Positions 42,471 through 49,735 of a stretch of 64,000 nucleotides of DNA are shown one piece after another. How positions within the stretch are numbered: the stretch's first letter is position 1; every line of letters begins with the position of its first letter. Both the position numbers and the translations under genes were made by a program. The stretch covers positions 310,001 to 374,000 of the forward strand of contig NZ_JACHJQ010000005.1 of NCBI RefSeq assembly GCF_014203735.1, read 5' to 3'. This stretch comes from Actinophytocola algeriensis (GTDB taxonomy: Bacteria > Actinomycetota > Actinomycetes > Mycobacteriales > Pseudonocardiaceae). The notes under the pieces are model-generated. The model was given only the letters and a program-made list of their open reading frames with translations. It was not told where the DNA came from and searched no databases.

Positions 42471-43123
42471 GAGAGAAGTCGCGCGAGGCGTGTGCGGGTC
42501 TGCTGCCACAGGTGGTTCATCGCTCGTCCGCTTCCGCCGTTGCTGATCCGCAGGAGCGCGAGGCCGCGGACGGTGGCGATGGCGAAGATCAGGTCGTCGG
42601 CGAACCCCGGCCGCCTGGCGATGTCGCCGAGCGCCGCTTCGGCTTCCCGTGCGATGGTCCGTGCCACGTCGCGTTCGAGGCGGTGCAGGTTCGCGCGCAA
42701 CTCCGGGTCGGTGCGGGACGCGACCCAGAGTTCGAGCGTCGCGTTGAACACGACGCCCTGGCATTCCTCCCACAGCACGTCGAGCGCTTCCTCGATGGAG
42801 ACAGGACCCCGGGCGAACCGGGCGTGCGCGGCGGCGGCCCGTTGCTCGGCGAGGTGGGTGACGGCAGCGCCGACGAGTTCGGCGCGGGTGCGGAAGTAAA
42901 GAGTTTGCGCGCCGCGCGAGACGTTGGCGAGTGCGGCGATCCGCCCGGTCGTCGTCTTGGCGTACCCGTGCGTGACAAGGCATTGAACGGTCGCTTCCAG
43001 CAGTGCGACGCGGGTTTCCGCGCGGCGCTGGGCCTGGGTGCGGTGCTGGTGCCTGGGTGCGTCGCCAGGTTCAGCGGCCTTCTCCGCCGCATCATTTGTC
43101 TGCGGATCTGCACTTAACTGCAT
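42467..43123 (-). CDS. TetR family regulator
   Basis: A 218-residue TetR-type repressor: helix-turn-helix TVQCLVTHGYAKTTTGRIAALANVSRGAQTLYFRTR (about 46-81, in pieces) and a C-terminal domain. Its end overlaps the LanB-like gene by four bases. It is divergent from a secreted esterase. Its start codon lies inside a TAAC-N13-GTTA dyad that also covers the esterase promoter, so it likely represses both. Confidence 0.88.
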   Translation of the reverse strand: MQLSADPQTNDAAEKAAEPGDAPRHQHRTQAQRRAETRVALLEATVQCLVTHGYAKTTTGRIAALANVSRGAQTLYFRTRAELVGAAVTHLAEQRAAAAHARFARGPVSIEEALDVLWEECQGVVFNATLELWVASRTDPELRANLHRLERDVARTIAREAEAALGDIARRPGFADDLIFAIATVRGLALLRISNGGSGRAMNHLWQQTRTRLARLLS

Positions 43124-43135
43124 GCCTGCATGTTA
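43115..43135. promoter_or_regulatory. Candidate TetR operator overlapping the esterase promoter
   Basis: TAAC (43115-43118) and GTTA (43132-43135) flank a TGCATG-rich core. A TACTTT -10 candidate for the esterase follows directly (43134-43139), with the ATG at 43147. Confidence 0.4.
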
Positions 43136-43146
43136 CTTTGCCAAGC

Positions 43147-44400
43147 ATGGAGCAGACCCTGGCACTCCAGGGGATCCGGCGGGTGGGGCAGATCGGCGGC
43201 ACCCTCGTCCGTACCCTGTGCGCTCTCGCCCTCGCCCTTGCCGTTGCGACCACCGCGATCGTCCCCGCGGGCACCGCGGTCGCCGACGAACCCGGTCCGG
43301 CGCAGCGCCTCGAGACCTTCGAGTTGCCGAGCCAACTGGTCGACACGTCGACGCCCGGTGCCCTGCTCCCCGGTGGGCGCACGGTGCCCAAGGTCAACGT
43401 GCTCCTCCCGGACGGCTACGACGCGAACCCGGACCGCGCCTATCCGGTGCTGTGGCTGCTGCACGGCGCGAACGGTGGCGCCGACACCTGGGCGTCGGAC
43501 ATCGAGGAACTCGCGGCCGGGCTGCCCGCCATCATCGTGATGCCCGACGGCGGCACGTTCGGCATGTACATGGACTGGTGGAACGTCGGCGCCAGGGCGA
43601 ACCCCGCGTGGGCGACCTACCACCTGCGACTGCTCAAGGACACGATCGAGAGCCGCTACCGGATCCTTCCCGAGCGGCGGTGGCACGCCATCGGCGGCAT
43701 CTCCATGGGCGGCCAGGGTGCACTGCGTTACGCGGCCCTGCTGCCGGGCTACTTCGGGTCGGTCGTGGGGTTCTCGGCCGCGCTCCCGAACATGCAGGCA
43801 CCTGAGGTGCAGTTCGGGTTGTCGGTGCTGGGGCTGGTCAACGGCGCGGGCTACCACCAGATCTTCGGGTCTCCTGCCAGTGCCTACGCCACGGGCAACA
43901 ATCCCACGGCGATCGCCGGGAACTACGCGCACACGCGGATGTACCTCACCTCGGGCAACGGCATCAACTGCCCCCAGGACCCGGTCCTGCCCAGCTTTCC
44001 CGGCGACGTCGTGATCGAAGCGATCATCAACGTCCAGCAGGGTCTGTTCGCGCACACCGCCCGTGGCGCGGGTGCGGACGTGACCGCCAGGACGACCTGC
44101 GGGGTGCACACCTTCGGCGTGTGGGACCGCGCGTTCGTCGCGGCACGGGCGTGGGGCTTCTTCGAGCCGGTGGAAGAACACCCGGCGAACTGGGAGTACC
44201 GCACGGTCGCGGGCGAGGGCGAGATGTGGGCGCTGGACTACGAGTTCGCGGCGCCGCCGTCGACCGTCGCGACGTTCACCCGGTCCGGCGACACCCTGAG
44301 CGCCACCGGCAGCGGTCACGTCCGGATCAGCGGCCCGGGGAACTGCGGGCTGGCCGCGACGCTGCCGTTCTCACAGCCCCTCCCCGCCGACTGTCCCTGA
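43147..44400 (+). CDS. Secreted alpha/beta-hydrolase esterase
   Basis: A 417-residue exported protein. It has a long signal region (LVRTLCALALALAVATTAIVPAGTAVA, about 21-47, in pieces), then an esterase D/mycolyltransferase-like domain: YPVLWLLHGANGGADTW, nucleophile elbow GISMGGQGAL (Ser about residue 185), and His in TTCGVHTFGVWDRAF. Cys pairs (NCPQD and TTCGV; NCGLAAT and ADCP) may form disulfides. A C-terminal beta domain ends the protein. It probably cleaves or transfers acyl esters at the cell surface. The expression switch is likely the divergent TetR. Confidence 0.88.
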   Translation: MEQTLALQGIRRVGQIGGTLVRTLCALALALAVATTAIVPAGTAVADEPGPAQRLETFELPSQLVDTSTPGALLPGGRTVPKVNVLLPDGYDANPDRAYPVLWLLHGANGGADTWASDIEELAAGLPAIIVMPDGGTFGMYMDWWNVGARANPAWATYHLRLLKDTIESRYRILPERRWHAIGGISMGGQGALRYAALLPGYFGSVVGFSAALPNMQAPEVQFGLSVLGLVNGAGYHQIFGSPASAYATGNNPTAIAGNYAHTRMYLTSGNGINCPQDPVLPSFPGDVVIEAIINVQQGLFAHTARGAGADVTARTTCGVHTFGVWDRAFVAARAWGFFEPVEEHPANWEYRTVAGEGEMWALDYEFAAPPSTVATFTRSGDTLSATGSGHVRISGPGNCGLAATLPFSQPLPADCP

Positions 44401-44825
44401 CCGGAGCCAATCCCCGCGATCGCCGCGGTTTCCTGGCCGCGGTCGGCTGATCCGCACTGGAACACCGCGAGCACTCCCTGCGCCTGCACCAACGCCTTGG
44501 CTCACCGAGGGAGGCCGACGCCCTCAACGCGGTCGGCTGGTTCGGAACCGGCCCTCGCCCGATGTCGCCATGGGCCGACAATCGTCAGTGTCCGGAACTC
44601 GGGACCTGGTCGTCGAACCAGGGGCCTCGTGTGCTGCTTTCGCTGTAATCGTCCGGACGGTCATGGTGACGTGGCCCGTGATGGTCTTCGATACTCTCAC
44701 CGTGTGCGCCAGGACGATCCGTTCAGAACGGTGTATGAAGCGCTCGATGTGTTCCAGGAGTGTGGGATCAGCTGGGCTGGGCGCGCACGAGGAAGCGGAG
44801 CGCGGTCGGGCCGCGTGTGTGGGTA
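44401..44825. other. Intergenic region with gene relics
   Basis: No intact gene. It contains the AfsR-type relic at 44457-44543. Just before it is a short stretch reading NPRDRRGFLAAVG in the esterase +2 frame, reminiscent of a Tat signal but too short to call. The remaining 280 bases show only shadow frames. Confidence 0.5.
44457..44543 (+). pseudogene. Relic of an AfsR-type TPR gene
   Basis: Twenty-nine codons read LEHREHSLRLHQRLG...EADALNAVGWF, a recognisable TPR unit of AfsR/SARP-type regulators. Neither a start nor a continuation exists. It is an isolated fragment left by deletion. Confidence 0.5.
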
Positions 44826-45515
44826 TCAGCGGATGATGACGGCGTGGTCCCGGATGCCGTCCCAGGTGGACACTGGAAGATCGGTCAGGGTGAACAGGTC
44901 GTCCACGGTGATCACGGTGTCTCGGATGGCGACGATTCCGGCGGCCCGCTCGATCGGCAGGTCGAGTATCCGGGCTATCACGGTGTCGGGTGCGCTCGCG
45001 ATGTCGACCAGGCCACCGTCGTCGTAGTCGCCTTCGAGGTCGGGACGGCCGATGCGGAGTTCGCGGGCCAGGAGGGGATCGGAGGCCGCGAGGTCGCGGG
45101 CTCGAGCCCGTCTCGCGCGGGCCTGCAGGACTTGCCGCACGGCCGGGTCGGCTTCGGGCGTGTTGTCGGCGGTGACAGCTGTGCCGGGTGGTGCGGGGCC
45201 CAGGTGGTAGACCTCGCGGCGGAGTTTGGCCAGCAGCGTGGTGCCGACGACCAACGTGCTGAGCACCGCGACGACGAACACCGAGTCGACCGCTTCGGAG
45301 ACGGCGCCTTCAGCTTGCCCCGACACGTACATCGTGCCGCCCGCGACCAACGCGAACAGGACGGTCGTCAACCACAGCCAGACCCTGCGCAACCGAATGG
45401 CGGCGTGCAGGAAGGGCACGAACGTGAACAGGCCCGCGGTCAACACCGGCACCGCCAGGTACCACAGGCTGCCGATTCTCACCGCCTTGCCGGGGTGCTG
45501 TCCTGACGTGTCCAT
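44826..45515 (-). CDS. Membrane protein with C-terminal ComEA-like helix-hairpin-helix
   Basis: A 229-residue protein with three hydrophobic helices in the first 100 residues (LWYLAVPVLTAGLFTFVPFL, VWLWLTTVLFALVAGGTMYV, VDSVFVVAVLSTLVVGTTLL). An Arg/Ala-rich helix follows, then a ComEA-like HhH unit (LVDIASAPDTVIARILDLPIERAAGIVAIRD, in pieces). The motif may bind DNA or serve as a protein contact. It is not DNA-uptake ComEA, which has one helix. The start is ATG 45515. Function unknown. Confidence 0.8.
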   Translation of the reverse strand: MDTSGQHPGKAVRIGSLWYLAVPVLTAGLFTFVPFLHAAIRLRRVWLWLTTVLFALVAGGTMYVSGQAEGAVSEAVDSVFVVAVLSTLVVGTTLLAKLRREVYHLGPAPPGTAVTADNTPEADPAVRQVLQARARRARARDLAASDPLLARELRIGRPDLEGDYDDGGLVDIASAPDTVIARILDLPIERAAGIVAIRDTVITVDDLFTLTDLPVSTWDGIRDHAVIIR

Positions 45516-45650
45516 CCCGCCCCCCTTTTCGCAACGGCTACAAGTCTGGTATCGGCGGGGAGCGCCTGCCGTTACCCGCCGGCGGACCGCATCGGATCCG
45601 GGACCGGTGCTAGCTTGCGGTGGAGCGCCGGAGAGCTGGAGGATCGTTCC

Positions 45651-46559
45651 TTGGACGAGTTCAGGTTCGAGCAGGACCTGGTACGAGCGCTGCTGGCCGA
45701 ACAGCATCCGGATCTCGCCGCCCTGGAACTCCGGGACATCGCGGGTGGCTGGGACAACCAGCTGTGGCGCCTCGGGACGGAACTGGCTGTGCGTATGCCG
45801 CGCACCGAGCGCGCCCCGGCCCTGCTGCGCACCGAGCAGAAGTGGCTGCCCGTACTGGCTGAGCGCCTGCCGCTGCCGACGCCCGTCCCGGTGCGCATCG
45901 GTGAACCGTCGGAACTGTTCGAGCACACCTGGACGATCACGCGCTGGGTCGAGGGCGAGCCGGCGGACCACGCGCCGATCACCCGCGCTGACGCGGCCGA
46001 GACCCTCGCGGGTTTCCTCAAGGCCCTGCACCGGCAGGCACCCGCGCAAGCCCCGGCCAATCCCACGCGCGGCGTCCCGCTCGCCGGGATGCGGGACGGG
46101 TTCACCAGCGCGTTGACGCTCATCGCCGCCGACGCGAGCGCTGACGCCGCCCGGGAGATCTGGGAGAAGGCTGTCGCCGCGTCCGCGTGGCACGGGCCGT
46201 CGCCGTGGTTGCACGGCGATCTGCATCCGGCGAACGTGGTGGTGCGGGAAGGGACGCTCGCCGGCGTGATCGACTTCGGCGAGCTGTGCGCCGGCGATCC
46301 CGCCACCGACCTGTCAGCCGCCTGGATCCTGCTGCCCGCGGGCACGGCGAGCCGGTTCTTCGACGCCTACCAGGACGCGGACGAGGCAACCATCGCACGG
46401 GCTCGCGGCTGGGCCGTCCTGCGCGCACTGCACCTGATCAGCATCGGGCGGAACGGCAGACTCGGGCTGCCCGGGGGCAAACCGACGTGGGAACCAGCAG
46501 GCCGTGCCGCGCTCGAACGCGCATTGGCCGTGAACGGTGATGCCGGCCGTACCGGGTAG
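45651..46559 (+). CDS. Aminoglycoside phosphotransferase (APH)-family kinase
   Basis: A 302-residue APH/choline-kinase-fold protein. The catalytic loop HGDLHPANVVV and metal-binding GVIDFGELCAGDPATDLSAAW are intact, as is the N-terminal ELAVRMPRTE (ATP Lys position replaced by Arg). Such genes may confer antibiotic resistance or phosphorylate metabolites, and sequence alone does not decide. I chose TTG 45651 because GGAGG lies ten bases upstream; TTG 45615 is an alternative. It is transcribed away from the ComEA-like gene. Confidence 0.87.
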   Translation: MDEFRFEQDLVRALLAEQHPDLAALELRDIAGGWDNQLWRLGTELAVRMPRTERAPALLRTEQKWLPVLAERLPLPTPVPVRIGEPSELFEHTWTITRWVEGEPADHAPITRADAAETLAGFLKALHRQAPAQAPANPTRGVPLAGMRDGFTSALTLIAADASADAAREIWEKAVAASAWHGPSPWLHGDLHPANVVVREGTLAGVIDFGELCAGDPATDLSAAWILLPAGTASRFFDAYQDADEATIARARGWAVLRALHLISIGRNGRLGLPGGKPTWEPAGRAALERALAVNGDAGRTG

Positions 46560-46645
46560 CCCTGTCGTCGGCGCCGGGTGAGGAGTGTCGCCGGGCGGGT
46601 AGGTCTTGCCGCGGTGTGCGGGGAAGACGCACGTCATGGTCGTTC

Positions 46646-46672
46646 TGTCACAAAACGCTGCGGACCGGGGTC
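46646..46672 (+). promoter_or_regulatory. Near-consensus ECF41 promoter upstream of the flavoprotein gene
   Basis: TGTCACA (46646-46652), an exact 16-base spacer and GGTC (46669-46672; consensus CGTC). It lies 150 bases before the ATG at 46825. The downstream operon carries an ECF41 sigma gene, which supports autoregulation. Confidence 0.6.
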
Positions 46673-46824
46673 CTGTGGGCGACTACCTGAGGGACCGCTG
46701 ACGGCAAAGGGTTGGCGACCGTCCTGACCCCGGGGCTCATGGTGACCGGCGCCATAGCCGCGAGCTGTCAGGAATCCGGGAGCTGTCTCGTTCAGGTGGC
46801 GAGCGAACAGACAGGAGCGAGAAC

Positions 46825-48015
46825 ATGCGGCACCGCATCATCGTCCTCGGGGCCGGCTACGCCGGCGCGTCCGCCGCCGGGTACCTCGCCCGCCGTCTGC
46901 ACCCCGACGACGTCGAGATCACCGTCGTCAACGCCGAACCCGACTTCGTCGAGCGGATGCGTCTGCACCAGCTCGCCGCGGGCGCCGACCTGCGCCGCCA
47001 TGGGTTGGCGGAGATGTTCGCGGGCACGGGCATCCGGCTGCGACTGGCGCACGTCACCGCCGTCGACGCCGAGCACCGGACCGTCACCGTGACCGACGGC
47101 GAGGGCACCGACCGGCTCGAGTACGACACCCTCCTGTACTCGCTCGGCAGCACCGCCGCCGACCACGGCGTTCCCGGTGTGGACGAGCACGCCTTCCACG
47201 TCGCCGGCCGGTCGGCCGCGCTGCGCCTGCGCCGTCGTCTGGATGATCTCGGCGTGAACGGGACGGTGCTGGTCGTCGGCGGCAACCTGACCGCGATCGA
47301 GACCGCCACCGAGATCGCAGAATCCTGGCCGGAGCTCGGGGTCGCCCTCGCCACCAGCGGCGAGCTGGGGGGCTGGCTGGGCAGGAAGGCCCGCCGTCAC
47401 CTGCTGCGTGCCTTCGACCGGTTCGGCATCGAGGTCCACGAGCACACCACCATCGAACGGGTGACGGCAACGGGGGCGGTCGCCGAGGGTGGCACCTCGT
47501 TCTTCGCCGGCGCGACCGTGTGGGCGGCCGGTTTCGCGGCCCATCCGGTCGCCGCCGCAGGCGGTCTCGCCGTCGAGGACGACGGCCGGATGATCGTCGA
47601 CCGGATGATGCGGTCGGTTTCGCACCCGGAGGTCTACGCCGCGGGGGACAGCGCCCACGCCATCGGTGAGAACGGTCAGCCGCTGCCGATGTCCTGCGCT
47701 TCGGCCGGGTTCACGAGAATGCAGGCGACGGCCGCGATCGTCGGGGACCTGACCGGCCGCACAGTCTCACGGAGCCCGTTGGCATACCTCGGGAACTGCA
47801 TCAGCCTTGGCCAGAAGGACGGGATCCTCCAGATGGTCGACGGCGACGCGCGGTCGAAGTCCTGGTCGCTGCTCGGTCGTCCGGCGGCGCGCTTCAAGGC
47901 GTTCGTGCTCAACAGCACCGTGTGGAACATGAACCACCCGACCTACGGGCTGCCGACTCGCAAGCACCGTGTGACAACGGTTTCCGACCGTTCCAGTGAG
48001 ACGGTCGGAACCTAG
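46825..48015 (+). CDS. FAD-dependent NADH dehydrogenase-like oxidoreductase
   Basis: A 396-residue two-dinucleotide-fold flavoprotein (NDH-2-like). The FAD motif is VLGAGYAGASAAGYLARR (about 6-23), the NAD motif VVGGNLTAIETATEIAE and the late FAD motif VYAAGDSAHA. No membrane helix is seen at the C-terminus. ECF41 targets include such oxidoreductases, and the ECF41 sigma gene follows after five bases. It probably oxidises NAD(P)H with an unknown acceptor. Confidence 0.9.
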   Translation: MRHRIIVLGAGYAGASAAGYLARRLHPDDVEITVVNAEPDFVERMRLHQLAAGADLRRHGLAEMFAGTGIRLRLAHVTAVDAEHRTVTVTDGEGTDRLEYDTLLYSLGSTAADHGVPGVDEHAFHVAGRSAALRLRRRLDDLGVNGTVLVVGGNLTAIETATEIAESWPELGVALATSGELGGWLGRKARRHLLRAFDRFGIEVHEHTTIERVTATGAVAEGGTSFFAGATVWAAGFAAHPVAAAGGLAVEDDGRMIVDRMMRSVSHPEVYAAGDSAHAIGENGQPLPMSCASAGFTRMQATAAIVGDLTGRTVSRSPLAYLGNCISLGQKDGILQMVDGDARSKSWSLLGRPAARFKAFVLNSTVWNMNHPTYGLPTRKHRVTTVSDRSSETVGT

Positions 48016-48020
48016 GGGAC

Positions 48021-48956
48021 ATGGACACCGCCAGCGTGGCGCGTTTCGAGGCCAACCGGAACCGGTTGGCCTCGCTCGCGTACCGTCTGCTCGGCTCGGC
48101 CGCCGACGCCGAGGACACGGTGCAGGACGCGTTCCTGCGCTGGCAGGCCGCCGATCGGGCACACATCGAGGTACCGGAGGCGTGGCTGACCAAGGTGGTC
48201 ACCAACCTGTCGCTCGACCGGCTCCGCTCCGCGACGACGCGGCGCGAACGCGCGGTCGGCGACTGGCTGCCAGAACCACTCCTCGACGGTGACCCGATGC
48301 TGGGTCCGGCCGACACCCTCGAGCAGCGCGAATCGGTGACGTTGGCGGTGCTGATGCTCATGGAGCGCCTCCCGCCGATCGAGCGGGCCGTTTATGTTCT
48401 GCGCGAGGCGTTCTCCTACAGCCACGCCGAGATCGCCGAGATCCTCGACGTCACCGAGTCCGCGAGCCAGCAACACGCGCACCGGGCCCGGCGCCGTGTC
48501 GCCGCGGCGCGCAACGCCAACGAAGTCGACGACGCCGCAGCGCGCCGGATCGTGGCGGCGTTCGTCGACGCCGCCTCCTCGGGCCGCACAGAACGGTTGG
48601 TGGCGTTGCTGACCGACGACGCGACCGCGATCGCCGACGGGGCCGGGTCGGCCAGGAATCTGATGCGGGTCTCGGTTCCCGAGCGGATCGCCGCGCTGCT
48701 GCGAGCCGGCTTCACACCCACCCCCGCCAAGCGGCGACTGGCGGGCGGCGCACCCTCGATCCACGCCGCCGTGGTCAACGGCTCGCCCGCGATGATCGCC
48801 GCGCTCGACGACCGGGTGCTGGGCGTGGTGGTCCTGGCGGTCCGCGACGGCAAGATCGCGGCCCTGCACGGCATGGCCGCGCAGGCCCGGCTCGGCCGCC
48901 TCACCGAACAATGGCGGCGGCGCGAGCACGACGACCCCCTCATCGAGTCGTGGTGA
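48021..48956 (+). CDS. ECF41-type RNA polymerase sigma factor
   Basis: A 311-residue ECF sigma factor: sigma-2 FEANRNRLASLAYRLLGSAADAEDTVQDAFLRW (in pieces), sigma-4 LPPIERAVYVLREAFSYSHAEIAEILDVTE, then a SnoaL-like extension (FVDAASSGRTERLVALLTDDAT). It is the second ECF41 factor in the window and lies downstream of an oxidoreductase in one operon. Its partner promoter is likely the near-consensus site at 46646-46672. It may cross-talk with the factor at 33586-34524, which uses the perfect sites. Confidence 0.93.
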   Translation: MDTASVARFEANRNRLASLAYRLLGSAADAEDTVQDAFLRWQAADRAHIEVPEAWLTKVVTNLSLDRLRSATTRRERAVGDWLPEPLLDGDPMLGPADTLEQRESVTLAVLMLMERLPPIERAVYVLREAFSYSHAEIAEILDVTESASQQHAHRARRRVAAARNANEVDDAAARRIVAAFVDAASSGRTERLVALLTDDATAIADGAGSARNLMRVSVPERIAALLRAGFTPTPAKRRLAGGAPSIHAAVVNGSPAMIAALDDRVLGVVVLAVRDGKIAALHGMAAQARLGRLTEQWRRREHDDPLIESW

Positions 48957-49072
48957 CAGGCCGGCCCAGGCCCGCGGCCCGGTCGTTCAGCGCGCGACCA
49001 CTCTCACCTCACCGGGCATGCCGTACTAGGCTGCGCCATCGACGATGGTCGCGCCGGGGAGGAGTTCGAGCA

Positions 49073-49735
49073 GTGACAGCGGACGCACGGGAGCTGTTGG
49101 AGTCGATCCGCGCCGAGCTGGCACCGACGGAGAGCGAGAACCGTCTGGTGCCGTTGATCGAGCGGGGTGACGCCGACCGGTCGGTGTTCGCCACGATCGC
49201 AGGCGAGGAGTCCCACATCGTCAGGAGCGACTGGCGCAGCCTGCACTTGCTGGCGTCGCGGTCGACCGAGCACACGGCCAGGGAGTTCGCCGCCGGGCTC
49301 GCTCAGGGCGAGGCGCTGGCCCTGGCGAAACTCCCCGCGCTCGCCGCGGCGGGCGGGATGGACGAGGAGACGCTGCGTGCGTACGAGCCGATGGCCGGCT
49401 GCCAGGCCTACCCGGCGTACTTCGCCTGGCTCGCGCTCAACGGCGAACCGGCCGACGTCATCGTCGGGATCGTCGCGAACTTCGCCGCGTGGGGTGACTA
49501 CTGCGGGCGGATCGCCACGGCCATGCGCGAGAAGTACGGGCTCGACGACGACGCGTGCGCGTTCTTCGACTTCTTCGCCGCGCCCGTCCCCGAGGTCGTC
49601 GACCAGGCGCTCGCGGCGGTGCAGGCGGGCATGGACGCCGGCCGGAGCAACGAGCGGGAGGCCCGCCGGTACGGCAGGCTGTTCCAGGCCTACGAGCTGA
49701 TGTTCTGGAACACCATCGCCGACTGCCAGCCCTAG
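49073..49735 (+). CDS. TenA-like (heme-oxygenase-fold) protein
   Basis: A 220-residue all-helical protein of TenA/thiaminase-like build, with conserved aromatic and acidic positions (EESHIVRSDWRSLHLL, AGCQAYPAYFAWLAL, WGDYCGRIATAM, FQAYELMFWNTI). TenA enzymes hydrolyse thiamin breakdown products. The usual catalytic Cys cannot be placed with certainty, so a non-thiamin role is possible. The GTG at 49073 has a GGGGAGGAG site. Its end overlaps the convergent GGDEF gene by four bases. Confidence 0.65.
   Translation: MTADARELLESIRAELAPTESENRLVPLIERGDADRSVFATIAGEESHIVRSDWRSLHLLASRSTEHTAREFAAGLAQGEALALAKLPALAAAGGMDEETLRAYEPMAGCQAYPAYFAWLALNGEPADVIVGIVANFAAWGDYCGRIATAMREKYGLDDDACAFFDFFAAPVPEVVDQALAAVQAGMDAGRSNEREARRYGRLFQAYELMFWNTIADCQP

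Noticed and set aside
44411-44450. A short Tat-like stretch NPRDRRGFLAAVG
   Set aside because: Only a few codons before a stop and no hydrophobic region follows, so it cannot be supported as a gene relic.
44570-44836. An 88-codon plus-strand frame
   Set aside because: Unusual composition (many Cys, Met, Ser), no ribosome site and no recognisable motif; it overlaps the end of the ComEA-like gene.
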